A stretch of 64,000 bases of DNA from Apostichopus japonicus (lineage: Eukaryota; Echinodermata; Holothuroidea; Aspidochirotida; Stichopodidae), in assembly GCF_037975245.1 (NCBI RefSeq), contig NC_092564.1, positions 28,688,984 to 28,752,983 on the forward strand. Reading direction: 5' to 3'. Every line of letters starts with the position of its first letter. The first letter of the stretch is position 1. The translations under genes were made by a program, and so were the position numbers. Positions 1 through 12,884 of the stretch are shown here, piece by piece. The notes under the pieces are model-generated. The model saw only the letters and a program-made list of their open reading frames with translations. It made no database searches and was not told the DNA's origin.

Positions 1-182
1 GTGACACAAAACAAAATAAAAGAGTACAATTCTTGTAACTATTCAGAGACTATGCTTATGCTCATGGTTAGATGTAATGTGTACCACCAACTGGGTATAA
101 TCATGATATAACAACACTGTAATTGAAACAATATTTTAAAGATGTGTAACAATGAGCAGGACTCTGTTCATGGCCAACCTAC

Positions 183-797
183 CTGTTACATCTCTTTTAG
201 TTGGTAAGCATTTCCTCTTTGATGATGATCTGGTTCCAGCTGCAGGCTGTAAACTCACTGCCTCTGAGATGCTTGCAGGAGCAACATCCGATGGTTCTGC
301 ACCCCTGGAGGGGTAAAGTCTCTTACGCTGTTGTCTCAATTTATCATCTCTAACAATATCCTCTTGCAATGGTAAAGTGTCAGTCTGCACACTATCAATA
401 CTACTATAACTTGTAATCGGCCAGCTCTGGTTAGCGAGTCTCTCGGCTTCAGCGAGCATTGCTCTAAGGTAATTGGAATAGTTTGGTTCGTCAAAGGGTG
501 TTCGGCACTGTTCAACATGACTACCTTGTACTGCAGGCATAAACCTTACAGGTGGAGGAGAAGGATAACTTGAACAACCGGCCGTGGGACTTTGTAACCT
601 ACTCTGTTTGTCTGCATGGATGTAGTCAAAGGCTTCATTTTGCTCGGTAGCCGGTATGTTGTGATGTTCGGGTACCGGCGATGGACTTCGACTGAGTGCA
701 ATAGCTTCTTGGATACATTCAACATCAGGGTGTTGGGTGCTGGTGTCCGTTGTGGTCTGAATGCCACAGGTAAATGGCACCGATTCATCATGTGCAT
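183..797 (-). CDS. Long Ser/Pro-rich exon of the NPL gene
   Basis: This 615-nt exon has an acceptor in the context tttttcaccatatag and a strong donor, ACAG|GTAGGT. It is open throughout in the frame that the upstream exons dictate (phase 1 in, phase 1 out). The product is disordered, with SRSPSPVPE, PSPPPVR and two basic clusters, and no known fold is recognised. An apparent start codon upstream at 819 lies in the intron and should not be used. It could be read as a separate single-exon gene, but the matching phase and splice signals argue against that. Confidence 0.75.
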
Positions 798-3700
798 CTA
801 TATGGTGAAAAAGAAACAAATTCTACACAACTCAACATCAATTTTAACTCTTAGTAGGGCATAAAAATATGCTATACAAATGGGGCTACATTCATGATAA
901 ATTTGCATTGTGTAGCAATTGTAGTACACATGACAAGTAACATCACAAAGCCTGAAGGCTTTGTGATTCTTGCCCATATAATTTGCTCTAAAATCCACCT
1001 AACTATCTGACTTATCAGTTAAATTTGTCCAAGAATTAAGTGTGAACCTGAAAAGATCAGAGATTTCCAGCTCTCATATGTAGCACTTGTTTGTAGGTAT
1101 CAACCAGTTAATTCACTGGTAAGGACTTTAAAATATTGAGTTTTATTGCCAAATTGTTTCAATATCCAGAAGGAACAGTCTTCCTATGTGAACAATAGGA
1201 ACACAGATGTTTAACCTATGAGCACATGGACATTTTCCTTTAGCTATTTTGAGCTAGCAAATCAGCTCTACCACCAACCATCCCTTTAATAATTGTTATT
1301 AATGAATGAGATTTACATGACATTGTTTAAACACTGTGAAATATTTTCACAACTTACTGCCAAAGCAAAAGTCATCTAGTATATATCAATGAGCATAAGG
1401 CCAATTTTAAGACCATTGAGATAACCGGGTGATCCATTAAGAAAATCTTGCAAGGATCATTTGAGATAACCTATTGACTCTTGAAGCTCAGAGTGTAAAA
1501 ACTGAAAGAGATGGCCATTTGAGTTTGTTTATATCACCCAACACAAGAATATCTTTGAAGCAGATTTCTTTCCTGTTTGACTGAAGAGTACTTCAGACCT
1601 ATTGTATATTGAGCCCCTTCACAAAACTGAACGCAAATTAAGTCTCAAACATGCCTTTGTTTGAGAATATGGAGCACACTCAAAGTAGGGCAAGAAAAGG
1701 CCCCTATCTCATTTTCTGTCATTTTAATTACTTGTTACAAAAAATTTAGAACGTAAATTTTCCTCAAAATGAGCTAAATTTGAAGACTGGTCACATGTCT
1801 TCCACAATTTCTGCAATATCAGACATAAAATACTTTATATTTATGAAAAAGATGGCTCCAAACTTGAGGAAAATTTAAGGCTCTTAAAATGCAACCTGGA
1901 TTTGGTTGCTAGGCGTGGCCGTAACCTAGCAACGAAAAAGTTTTAAAAGTTTTATTGCCCAATATCATCCTTTGATATATGTGGCAAAGACACCATATCA
2001 ACTTCAGGCGATTCTGAGAGGGTCGACATGGGGGCCTATGTTGATTTGGCATGGATTGATCCATATGTCAAACAATTCATTATAACTGATTTCTTACAAC
2101 TAACCTGAAGATGAACTCTCTGGTTGTTCTTGTTGGCTGATATCTCTCCCTTCTTCATCTGGCTCCTCTGTCTTGACAGAAACTTATGAACACCAAAAAA
2201 TAAAAAACAAATTAACAATAATTTCTCAAGATATAGGACAACAATGATGGTTTTCACCTCAAGATTAAAACTGATAAACAAACATAAACATAAACTTCTC
2301 CTATTGTTGAGATTTGTTTCTTAACAGATATGTTCTTCTGGTAACCACATGGAGCAATGATCATCAGATCAGCAATAACCTTGTGATCTCTCTGCTGGAT
2401 GAATCCTAACTTCAAACTTTGCTACACCCACATCAGCTGGTGAACTGATCATCAAATTCAGTTTGCTATTGAACTCTCCTCATTCCATGACAAACACACC
2501 TATCCCCTGAACGAACAGAGTTCAATACTTTATACAACTCAATAATTCAACGAGATATGAAGCTCAGAGTACAACCATTAACTTCTTTACTACAAGCTTG
2601 GTATTAAATATTCATAAACTTGATATTTTTGTCTCCGTTTATTGCTGCCTTTTGATACAATGATATGGAAAACCAATGAATAAATGAACTCTTTTGTCCT
2701 TAATATGTTCTTAGGTCTTACCTAATGATGTTTTCTTGTCTTTAGGAGCACAGACATCAGGTGAATCCAAACTATGGTTATCAAAAATCTCTTGCTTGAC
2801 TTGGACTGCACTGGACTCTGTAATGGAAACATACCACATCCATTTTCATGGAGAGCAATGCTTGTACAGTACAATATCTCTGGGGATCTCGAAGCAACTT
2901 TTACACTCAACATTTCTCCATGCTTCAACAGAACTATTAAACACTTGTTCAAGTATTCAATTAAGTGAGGAGAAATTTGCAAGGAAAATATGAATGAACT
3001 ATTTTTACGTTTGTATCAAACTTGAGAAAATGAACATGAGGCACATTTTTTAAACACCACTCAAAATTGAATTTAGTCAACCTCATTGAACATTGATGTG
3101 TATGAAACCAATCAATTAATTTCCCAGATACTTTTACATATCAGGCATTAACAACATGTTACAAATGAAATAAAAAAACGAAATAATAGCAAACCTAATT
3201 CCCGAGATGTTACAGTCTGCACTTCCTCTAAAATTTCATCTATGCAATTTTTATCAGGCACTGCAAAGAAATTGATGAATTGGTTCTTAAATAAATAAAT
3301 AATCATTTATTTCAGTAAGAAAATAAGTTGAAAAAATAATCAAATGAGAATGAGAAATAAGAGAAATATGATATGAAAAACGAGAAATATGAAAATAAAA
3401 TCAAAACTAAATAATAGCAAACCTAATTCTCCAGATGTAACAGTCTGCACTTCCTCTAAAATTTCATCGATGCAATCTTCTTTAGGCACTACAAAGAAAT
3501 TGACAAATTGGTTTTAAATAAATAATAATTTTTTACTTCAGTAAGAAATAAGTTGAATGTAACAAGAAAGTAAACACATATTACAAACAATGATAAGTTG
3601 TTATAATTAATGGGAACAGTTGACAGACAAAATAATATCAATGTTAGTGAAGTTCTCAAATGCAATTGTTGCATCAAACTGTTTCAGTGTACAGATTTCA

Positions 3701-5936
3701 CAGATTCGAATTTCACAAATTTCAGCTCACTAAAAAGTGCTAGTGCATAAATTTACTTGCTAAACCATATTCCCACTGGCATTTCCCTTAATCATAAAAT
3801 ACGCAACATATGCTTACTGGTAGAAAAATGCATGTGCCTTATTTCCTACTGACAATTGGCAAGAATCCTGTGGCATTTAACCAGTCAATAGCATGCATTC
3901 AGAGGCTTGCATAAACCCAATCCATCATAAAAACGATAGAAAAAATCCCACTGTGGATGCAAGTGCCTGCTCAAATATATCAAAATGCCTATAATACTTT
4001 ACCTGATAAAATACATGTAGATAAATGAGGCAAGAAGGGGTATGCAAAGTCCAAACCTAGTTAGCTCAAGCTTACTCCTGAAATTGACAAATAAAGTCGG
4101 AAATAGTTCTGAAAGGAAGCTCTCAAGATCATACGCATAAAATAACTTTTACCACAAATACGATTCTGATTTTCATTGTCTCTCTGGCTTATGTTGTCCT
4201 CCCGTTCCTCATCTCTGAATAGCTGGGAATTATCCTCTGAATGTGACTTGGAGTAGCCAGTTAGATGTACTTCTGTAATAAGAGAACAATTGACAAGGAT
4301 AATCTTTAAAGTTTCTGAAAACTTGTTTTCTGTCCAACATGACTAAATGAGCTGAAGAAGTATCTGAATACAAAATGAAGCTCTTTCATTTCCAGATTAT
4401 ACAATATATATATATGTAACCCTGGTGTCATGAATGACACAGTGGGTTTGTTGTTTTCACTTGCTAGTAGAAGCAGTTTCTGTCAATAGTGTAGATAGTT
4501 TTAATTAAAAAGAGTAAACAGATACTTCCTGCCTCTGCTGAGTATATTGCAGATTAGTGATGGTTATTTTACTTTCTCAAAGCCTTTTTGTATGTATCTT
4601 TTGCTACTTATCTCTCCTGAGATAAACTGAGCCTGATAGACAATAGTGCTTGTGGTTTATACCTGGGACAATAGTATTTAGAGTCACAGTGTATGGTGGG
4701 AAAGGGTTACAAAATAGCCCAGTGCTGGGGAAGGGAAGGCACATGGTGACATGAATATTTATAAGGACTAATCCATCATGTAATTACTGATTGGTCGTCT
4801 TATTAGTTGGTCAGCGGGATCATTGCTAGAAGTAACCAATAGGATGTGGGGAAGCCATGTGGCCTAGAGTTGTTGTCACTTGTTGTCACATAGTTCTGGT
4901 AACATTGTATCTTGTTATAGTTAGAGTTCGATTCTTCACCTGGAGAGAGCAAGACTTCTCTTGCTTGATCTATTGTACTTATAATACTTTTATTAAAGGA
5001 AAAAGTGTTGTATAAATAGGGAGTTTTGAAGATGTTCATCATGTAAAGTTATATTCTTAAATTATGATGAGAATGTCATATTAGTATCTTTGTGGCCACT
5101 GTTCTGGATCTTGCTGAGATGGTTACCATGGACTTTTCATATTTTACTTAATTGCTGTTCTTGGAGCCCACCTGTACTTTGTATTTATCTAAGGAACCGG
5201 ACGCTACCACCGAGCTGTAGATGTCACTCTAAACTATTTTATTAAATTGTCATACCGTTTTGTAAATCGCTGGACTGCAGTATATTACCGAGTCTATTAT
5301 GGAGCACACTGATGTACACCGGAACCTTAATTCGCGAAAATGAACTTTCCGCGTTGAAGAAAGAAAGCGAGCCGTTCGCGACAGCACCAGCGTAAAACCA
5401 GATAAGTTTAAGTATTCTTTTATTGTAACCTTTGTCATGGCCATAGACAATAAGTTTTCTAAGTTCTAAATGCTCAGTGTATAGTACAGGGCACACTGTA
5501 ACCTTTTTATTGTTAACATTGTCTATACAACCTGTGCTGCATCTTGATGTACAGTGTTCAGTACCACAGTAACCAGTATGTTATGTAACTGCAAGTATGC
5601 TAAATTTAAGAGTTAATATCTAAGAGTGTGGTCAAGTTGACATATTTTGTAATGTAGATACTTTTTATTGTTTTGTGCCATTGATAGCCTTATAACATCC
5701 CCATTTCCCATAATTGGAGGATTGAAAATATAAGTAGTTCATGGTACATTTCTTTGTGTTTGTGTCTCTCATTGTAAACCTGTGTAGAACTGACTCAGCA
5801 GTTGTTTTGAATATATCAGCATTGAACCATTCGGACATGGAGACAATTTTATCCTGTCTTGAAGCCTAGGCCCACTTGAAACACATATTGCTGACCCATT
5901 GTCCTAATTACCTTGACCGAAGGAAAGGAGGGGTTA

Positions 5937-5979
<43 letters not shown>

Positions 5980-8461
5980 GCATGTTCAGTGAGTCTTTTT
6001 TTCTTAATTTCATATCAAACTAAAAGAGAAGGTTAAATTTTAAACTGCAAAAATTATATTAAGTTAACACTGTTTATTATTCATGTTTTAAATAGGGCCA
6101 AACTCTGTGCATCCCTATTCAACAACTTCTAGCAACATCAATTCTTGTGATAAGATCTATATTTCTACAGTTGTACAGTAGGAGTGTATAGTTTCCGAAC
6201 AAACGTCCATCAAGTTACAAATGAGTTTTGACGCAGCTTTATGACTATCTAGGGCACCACTGTAGACCTATTTATTTATTTATGACCTCTCCCTCAACCC
6301 CCCCCCCCCCTTCCCCTTTTGCAAATGGGAGATAAATAACTCACTTCCTCCTTTAGCATGAAATGTAGCCTTTTCACCTGGCATCAGAGTCAGGTTTAGG
6401 TTCTGCTGGAATATTAGTCCATCCACCAAGGTGCAGAGCAAAAGATCGTCTGTAGAATGGACTCTCACCAAGACCTGACACCTAGTCTTCCCTGCTATAT
6501 CTGAATGGAAGCAAAGGAGTAAGAAGTAAGCTCAATAAGTCTAAGACAATTTATTTACAAAAATGGTGGGAAGGGAGGTAGGCCCAAAGGAAGAAAGAAA
6601 GCTTTAAAGTAACCTACAAACCAAACAAGAGATTAAATTGCTCTTTCTTTTTCTTTTATTAATTATATTTAAACTTTAAATTGATCAGGTTAAGAAAAAA
6701 CAGTAAACATTTAATGAAAGATAAAAGGCAATCAAATCCAAAATTAAAAAATGATCCACAATGGATTGGCAGCTTAACAGCATCAGCAAATTATGAAGAA
6801 AGCAATAAAGTATAAAGACAAATGTGAACTAGAAGTAAGGTAACGGTATGCGTGGCACTAAATGGAATTTCAGGGCAACATGGAAACTAGGTACCCAATA
6901 CATGCACCACAACACTTAATATCCTACTCCCATAAAAGGGAAAATTACATATTGTCAAATAACAACATCAGAAAGTTCTACTGGAGCATGGTACATCTGT
7001 AATGTTGAAATCTGTATCACATGTAGGCCTTTGGTCTGTACTCAAACTCCACAAGTACCCATGTTTCATATTTTTTCTTGCCATAAGGCTCTGCAGGCCA
7101 CACTAATAGGATTTTGAAAACCTTCTTGCAGTCACAGAAAATTTGCCCAAGGGATGCATGTGGCCTGCACTTTGCACACCTGTGGATGCATTGAAGATGC
7201 ACAAAGTCTGATGAAAAAAGGTATTGCAATTTCCACTCTAACAAATAAACTCACCGAAGAATCTGATCAATCTAATAGTAGATTTTAAAATGCAGAAGAT
7301 AGATCTTTATTGAAGTTTATTTGTTGCAACCATACCTCTGCATAAATCCTTCAAGAGAACTTTCAAATCTCTGGATGAAATTCTCCTAAGGTGTTACAAA
7401 AACATAGAAGTATGAAGGAGGTTGAAGCAATGATGCCACATAGACACAAATCTACAAATGCATTTGCCTTTAATCTTCAAATCATTAGTTTTTGTTACCA
7501 TTGTTACAGTTTTCATCCAAGGCTGCCATTGTGAGATGTACCTCAGACTCTACTGTTTTAGTGTAAGGTACTCCAGACTGGAGTGTAAAACCTAAAGATA
7601 AAAAAGAAACAGATACATCAATAAGAACTCTGTTAAAGACAGTATGTATTCAAAGTATTGCAAACTGTTAATAGTAGTAATAATGCTGTTTCAAGCACCT
7701 TGGTCTTTTTATCCATACACTTGTTGCTAACAACATCACAGTGTAAACATTTAGTATTCCCTTTAAGAAGTTCTGATGATCTATCAAAGTCAGTGAATTT
7801 GGAGATAGAAAGTCTACTTCAAATTAAAGCTCTGAAAACTATGGGTGGTAGAATAAGGAGGGCAGTACAATGGAATGAGCTGGTCCCCAAGGAGGACAAA
7901 GCTAAAAGATTTATACTGTTTGCCAGGAGCCCCCTGGCAGGACATGGGTCCCACTTTACCCACCGATGCCATAGAACAGTACATTAAGGTTGCAGTTGTT
8001 GTGACGAGAGAAGGATGTGAAAAATGAAGTAAATAACTATCAGGCACAAGAGACATGCCATTTGAGCCACATGTACTGTAGTACACAGGCACAGGAGACA
8101 ACTGTTTGAACCACATGTACTGTAGTACATGGGCACAGGAGACAACAGTATAATACCACATGTACTGTATTACTGTACATGTATATCCTAACTAGAATGT
8201 AGGGTCTAAATTGTGTAAATAAAATGTAGCTTGGTCAGAGTGCAACAAAGTTACAACGAATGCATAATGCAGCTTTAATATGAAACATAAACCAAGATAA
8301 CAAGGATACATTTTGACCATACTTCAGCTAGTACAGTACATAAATTTCAACAGTGTCACATATTTAATCAATCCCGGTATTATATTAAGACATTTATTGA
8401 AAATTGAACAATGAATAAATTTGGCACAAAAAAAAATCACTCATTGCTTACCCCATATCAT
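183..8461 (-). CDS. Nucleoplasmin-like (NPL) domain protein, 5' part of gene (continues past left edge)
   Basis: Nine exons were assembled on the minus strand: 8461-8452, 7591-7499, 6491-6345, 4272-4153, 3488-3423, 3260-3195, 2817-2722, 2182-2105 and 797-183 (1291 nt, 430 codons plus one base). All have AG/GT borders and every junction is phase 1. The first exon encodes only MIWG and its donor is GTAAGC. Residues 2-93 match the nucleoplasmin-like fold of FKBP39-type nuclear proteins and nucleoplasmins: a WG start, MAALDE, then LMPGEKATFHAKGG and VHLTGY. An acidic tail follows (SEDNSQ, DEERED), then two copies of a CIDEILEEVQTVTS exon, and exons carrying VKQE (174-177) and VKTE (202-205), which fit the SUMO consensus. 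The last visible exon is a 205-codon Ser/Pro-rich low-complexity stretch with basic clusters (RQQRKR, SKRKCLPTKR) that could be nuclear localisation signals. NPL proteins are histone chaperones; that role is inferred here. Whether an FKBP or other domain follows cannot be seen. The fold call is fairly sure, the overall identity is not. Confidence 0.78.
926..1640. repeat. Dispersed repeat, copy 1 (second copy at 38145-38830)
   Basis: Long collinear similarity to 38145-38830 in the same orientation: shared blocks include GATCAGAGATTTCCAGCTC, GTTTCAATATCCAGA, TTTTGAGCTAGCAAATCAG and GAATGAGATTTACATGACAT. The two copies differ by many substitutions and small indels, so this is an old interspersed family. 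No coding capacity is seen. Confidence 0.85.
3187..3560 (-). repeat. Tandem duplication of a 66-bp exon plus flanking intron, period 228 bp
   Basis: Exons 3488-3423 and 3260-3195 are both 66 bp and phase 1-1, and encode near-identical 22-residue units sharing CIDEILEEVQTVTS. The flanking intron sequence is also shared: the donor side reads GTTTGCTATT in both, and upstream of each acceptor is a similar A/T-rich tract containing TCAATTTCTTTG. The duplicated block is therefore genomic, not just protein-level, and looks young. Confidence 0.85.
4415..5938 (+). mobile_element. Putative solo LTR (or short-TIR element) in an NPL-gene intron
   Basis: The block begins TGTAACCC and ends GGGTTACC, an inverted terminal match with one mismatch at the last base. 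It is flanked by TATA on both sides, which could be a 4-bp target duplication but lies in TA repeats. Inside is a TATAAATAGG box at 5011, and TTATTAAA further on, as expected of an LTR promoter and polyadenylation region. No internal retroelement coding sequence and no second LTR are seen nearby, hence solo. It lies in the intron between the NPL exons at 6345 and 4272, antisense to that gene. Confidence 0.45.
5937..5976. repeat. (TA)n microsatellite
   Basis: An uninterrupted TA run of about 40 bp immediately follows the putative LTR end. Confidence 0.95.
8041..8175. repeat. Three-copy 45-bp tandem repeat
   Basis: Three units begin at about 8041, 8086 and 8131. Each contains GGCACA(A/G)GAGACA and ends with CCACATGTACTGTA. 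The repeat lies in the first intron of the NPL gene or just inside it. Confidence 0.85.
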
Positions 8462-11395
8462 TTTTCTTTCATCAGCATACAGAGCTTCTATGAATCAAAG
8501 ATATGTCATCCTTGCAGAACAAATTTCAAAACTTTTCTCAGTTTTTATGATCAGTTCACTGTACATTGACTGAAGTTATGATTCCTGTATGTGATGAATT
8601 ATAGCAACACCTGGGCTCTGAGGTTTTCCAAGATGCCTTTAAGGTACTGGCCGGTCAAAGAGAAAATGAAGAGATTAATGCAAAATACTTTGCTGTAATA
8701 CATTGTGAGATTGTTACAGACATCTGTAATCTGGTAAGTGCTTAAGACATGCAAACCATTATATCATTCATATTAAAACCTCACATATCTTCTATGACAT
8801 TTGCTAAAACAAAGTTGAAGTAGCTTGAACAACCTACAAACTAAAATATAAAACTGGCTTGGATTGTACAGCTTTTGAGAATCTCAGGGTCTTCTAAAAT
8901 CACAAATTATCAAATCGCAGGACCAGTTAAATACATGAGTATTGGATCCGGATAAAAGGACTCGCAATAGCTAAATGGTTGCCATGTGGATTCAATTATG
9001 GGGCACTAAAAAATTTGATCTGACATACTTTAAATCGATAGGGAAGAAATTCCACTTACTTTTGTAACGTGTCAACAACATACAAATCTATATTTTACAT
9101 GTACTTTAACAAAATAAATTATCAAAACTCTGGGTAATATCTTTAGAAAGTATCTATGCTAATAATAGCACTGTTTGGGTACCTACATATCATGAGGTAG
9201 TGTACTTAAAAGAGTTGAATACATTCAAACTTTCAAAATTTGGGTGACCTTAAATGAGTTACAAACAATATCCCTTTTGTTTTAATTGAGGTAGAGTATA
9301 ACAAATATGTACTCAAAGTCTAGTAAGATTATCTTCATTATTTGGATACAAGCAAATAACAGACGAGGTGATATTGAAGAGTGATGACTTTTTAAGGCTC
9401 ACACTCGATAATTTGTTTGTTAATGGCTGCCTGAGTACCTTGGTTATCTGTCAATTGTTGTGCCAATGGAGAAAACAGAGGACAAGGCTAGGGATAACAT
9501 ACTTAACAGTACAGTATAAAGTAAACTGCATGAGTACCAACCATATGACTTTGACGCTGCATGGCGTATATACAAGAATGGGGAAATGGCAAAAACTTGT
9601 AGACTTATAGCGAGTCCAAGTAATGATCAAAAGGCAAAGTAGCTCAACTGGAGAACATTGGCACGAGAGAAAGTCAATGTACTTGAAATGACAGGTTACT
9701 GTACCTATATCGCACAGTGACAGTTGATCATACAGGTATAATGCTTAAAGTTGAAACTGGGTCCTAACTTGGGAGTAAAGAAGAACATGGACTGGTGTTA
9801 GCTACTGTACCTAATGGATGAAAGAAAAACATCTGACAATGCAATTAATAGTGCATGTCCAAACTTGAATGTAACTAGCACAGCAACAAACTCAATACAA
9901 CCTAACATTATACTGACAAACATGGCTACTGACTAACTTGCAAGTTCTGCTTAACAATAGATCCAGAAGAGAACAATTGTACCTTCTGCCTACAGCACGC
10001 CATATATATTGAAAAATGCTGCTTACTCAAATACCAAGTAAAAATAGGCAGCCAGCATGGTACAAAGAAATTCATATATATGCATAGCATTAAAGGTAGT
10101 CTGCATTGGACCCAAATTATAGCACGCTATAATTGCTAGAACTTTTCAAAAAGTTAAAAAGTACTCTCAGACATTTTTAAGGAATACAAAAGCTGACTGA
10201 ATGTCTTAGTGAGGAATAAAAACAGTTTCAAGAATTTTGACCAAAGGTGACTGTATTTAACTTCTAGAATATATATTTGGAGCCAATACAGCATACCTTA
10301 TTGGATGCCATTAGAATTCCTATGATGGTAATGAGAATTGTTTATCAACTATATAAACAATTATAATTATGCAAACCTGGTCACCATGATGTGAATCTTA
10401 CACAAACACATTGAGTTGGAACTAGCTTAACAAGTTAACCCTAACATGATACTGTGCTTCAGTGTGTCATAATTATTAACAGAGTTGTCATGCCATAACT
10501 GGTATTTGATTTGATTATCCTCAGAAGGACTCTTCCATTTGCCGCTGGTACAGTGTTAGTACAATTTAATGGAAGAATGACTAGTACCCACATTCAGCAG
10601 TCACCAGATGGGATTTAGCATCACTGATATGGCATCACAGGAGGGCTGTTTCTAATCTAGCCTACCCCAATTTGACAAAACATGAATGAGTAAACTTAAA
10701 CTTAGTAAATACAGGAACTTTTGTGGAAGAAGCTGGTCAGCCTACTGAAGGGTGTAAGAAAAAGTATTGATTACTTAAGATTAAGAAGCCCAGTGAAAAT
10801 TGAGAAAAGAAGCCTCTGTTATTTTGAAAATATTTTAACTCATATCTAAAACTTTTATTCTCATGGCCTTACCACATAATGGATCCACTTCTGGTCAATC
10901 CATAAAGGTTGATGCCCCTGGCCCTACCTAAATGATTCGGGGAGAAGTTTACAACTTTCCAATTACTACCCTCTTCCCTTCCCCCATCGTCACCTTTGAA
11001 ATCTTGTGCACACAGCTGATTATGTAAGTCAATTCCTGAAGTTCAACTACTCACGTTGAACAAACAGTAACATGGATTACCATTTTAACAGCCCAACGTT
11101 ACTAACAAGACTATCACAAGCTAAGTTACAGTAGCCGATAGGTCTAGTTACAATTCTATGCCTAGCCTCTAGGCTACAATTTGTCACACTGGAGTTTTTT
11201 TTCGCGAAATTGGTACTAAGACAAACAAATAGCGACTAGCCTAACTTTTGCGGTAGTAATGAATTTCGCCATATATTATCAAAAAACGTAATGAAATATC
11301 TGGCGAAGGAAATTTATCTATTTGACGTAAACAGTCAGACAAAATACAAATCAAGAGACTCACTAAATTTTCAAGGACGTAGCTTACTAACATTG
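8462..11395. other. Non-coding stretch upstream of the NPL first coding exon
   Basis: AT-rich DNA with no exon that can be supported. It probably contains the rest of the 5' untranslated region or a 5' intron of the NPL gene. A possible 5' donor on the minus strand, TTA|GTAAGC at about 11396, would put the transcription start near 11.45 kb, but this is a guess from sequence context. Confidence 0.4.
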
Positions 11396-11480
11396 GAGCT
11401 GGTAATTGGGTTGGCGTCCGTTGCGTGAGTGACCAATCACCAGGTAGCGAACTGTATCAATGCGGCCCTTGCCAACAACA
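11396..11480 (-). promoter_or_regulatory. Possible promoter / 5' untranslated exon region of the NPL gene
   Basis: This locally GC-richer block contains CCAAT at 11433-11437 and, on the minus strand, a plausible splice donor at its lower end. It lies in a CpG-containing stretch between the divergent NPL and small membrane protein genes. Only the motifs support it. Confidence 0.25.
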
Positions 11481-12822
11481 ATAAGCTCGAGCGCGGATAC
11501 CAATATCCTGTACAGGCTCAGATAAATAGTGACACGAAATGCACAGAAATATATTTCGTGTGGCTTCCGAGCAAATAATTGGCCTTACACAAGCTTTCGA
11601 GATTTGACCTATGAGTTTGACCTGTGACCTCGTCAATCACGTGGATAAGAGTTTATATGGTCAGGCACCTACCCACCAAGTTTGAACTTGATAGGAGTTA
11701 GGGCCTATTGGCGACACACTTTTGTTACTCACTCGATCACTCACTCACACACACACTTCCTCACATTTCTGATGTGGGATGAAGTACAATGTCTCATCTC
11801 CCTGTACATTAAATGAGTTAATATCATAGAGCATACCATTTTGTGCCGAAAAGTTCACACTATATACATAATTCGGACTGTTTTATCTCACCAATTCCAC
11901 TAGTTCCTCGAAAATGCGACTTATCAAAGGCCGGGTGTAGCGATAGGGGGTGAAGACGGTTCTAAGAAATCAAGGCGCCCAGCGTACAGGGCCCCTAGAA
12001 GCGTTGGTGCCAACATTTTTAGCCAACGGATCACAACTACCAGTCATGTTTTTGCATGATTAATTGAATAAATCTCAATATGCATATTACTCAGTCTGAC
12101 GTCTTATTACACTAAAGTGGTTTTCCGGCATGCTTTTCGAAGTAACCGTCCACTGTTTTCATTCAAGTATTTAATACCCGTATATACAGTGAACAGTGCA
12201 ACCGACCTGCTTCCTCGTAACGAGTAGAGTTCCTTTAAATTCCATCTCTCTCTCTCTTACTCGCAGTATGTGTGCTTTGCCCCTGGATCCCGGTAGTGCC
12301 CTGATGCATTACAGAGAAATATAAGTGTGCATGTATTCCTTGGCAGTTCAAGTTTTATTAACATTTTATAGAAGAAATAATCTATAAGATCTATAAACTG
12401 TGACTGTACATAACATTCTCACTCATTCGCGAGTATGTAAACCTTGCCTTTTGGTAAGTATGTGGCCCCACTTGACAAACATTGCAGCAGTCAGTATAGC
12501 GAGCAGATCTTACTAGCTAAATCGACTAAAAATCCTTCCGCCTTCAACAAAAAGTTAGCTGGATGTGCGCTTTTATAAGATGTTCGGTTGAATTGTATTC
12601 AAAGATTTTTGTAGAACGCCGAAGACGCTAGATTCATCACATATAGGCTAGACGGCCTACATCTTACGCACAAAAAGGCGCAGCCTCTACACGCGCGAGT
12701 CTGCACGCGTACGTTTTTAACAACAAGGTTTCTTGCACTAAATGATGAGGCAAATTTGTGCGTGTGCGCGAGCGTATTCGATTGAACTGGCTGGTCGTTT
12801 CATGAGACTTCTTTGCCGTAAA

Positions 12823-12829
12823 TATAAAG
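12823..12829 (+). promoter_or_regulatory. TATA box of the small membrane protein gene
   Basis: TATAAAG lies about 60 bp upstream of the ATG at 12885, which would place transcription start near 12853 and give a 5' leader of about 30 nt. The surrounding DNA is richer in CpG than the rest of the region. Confidence 0.45.
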
Positions 12830-12884
12830 GGTAACTTCGAAAATAAAACGGTGTACGAGAAGCGGCTGTCAAGATTTCATAGAT

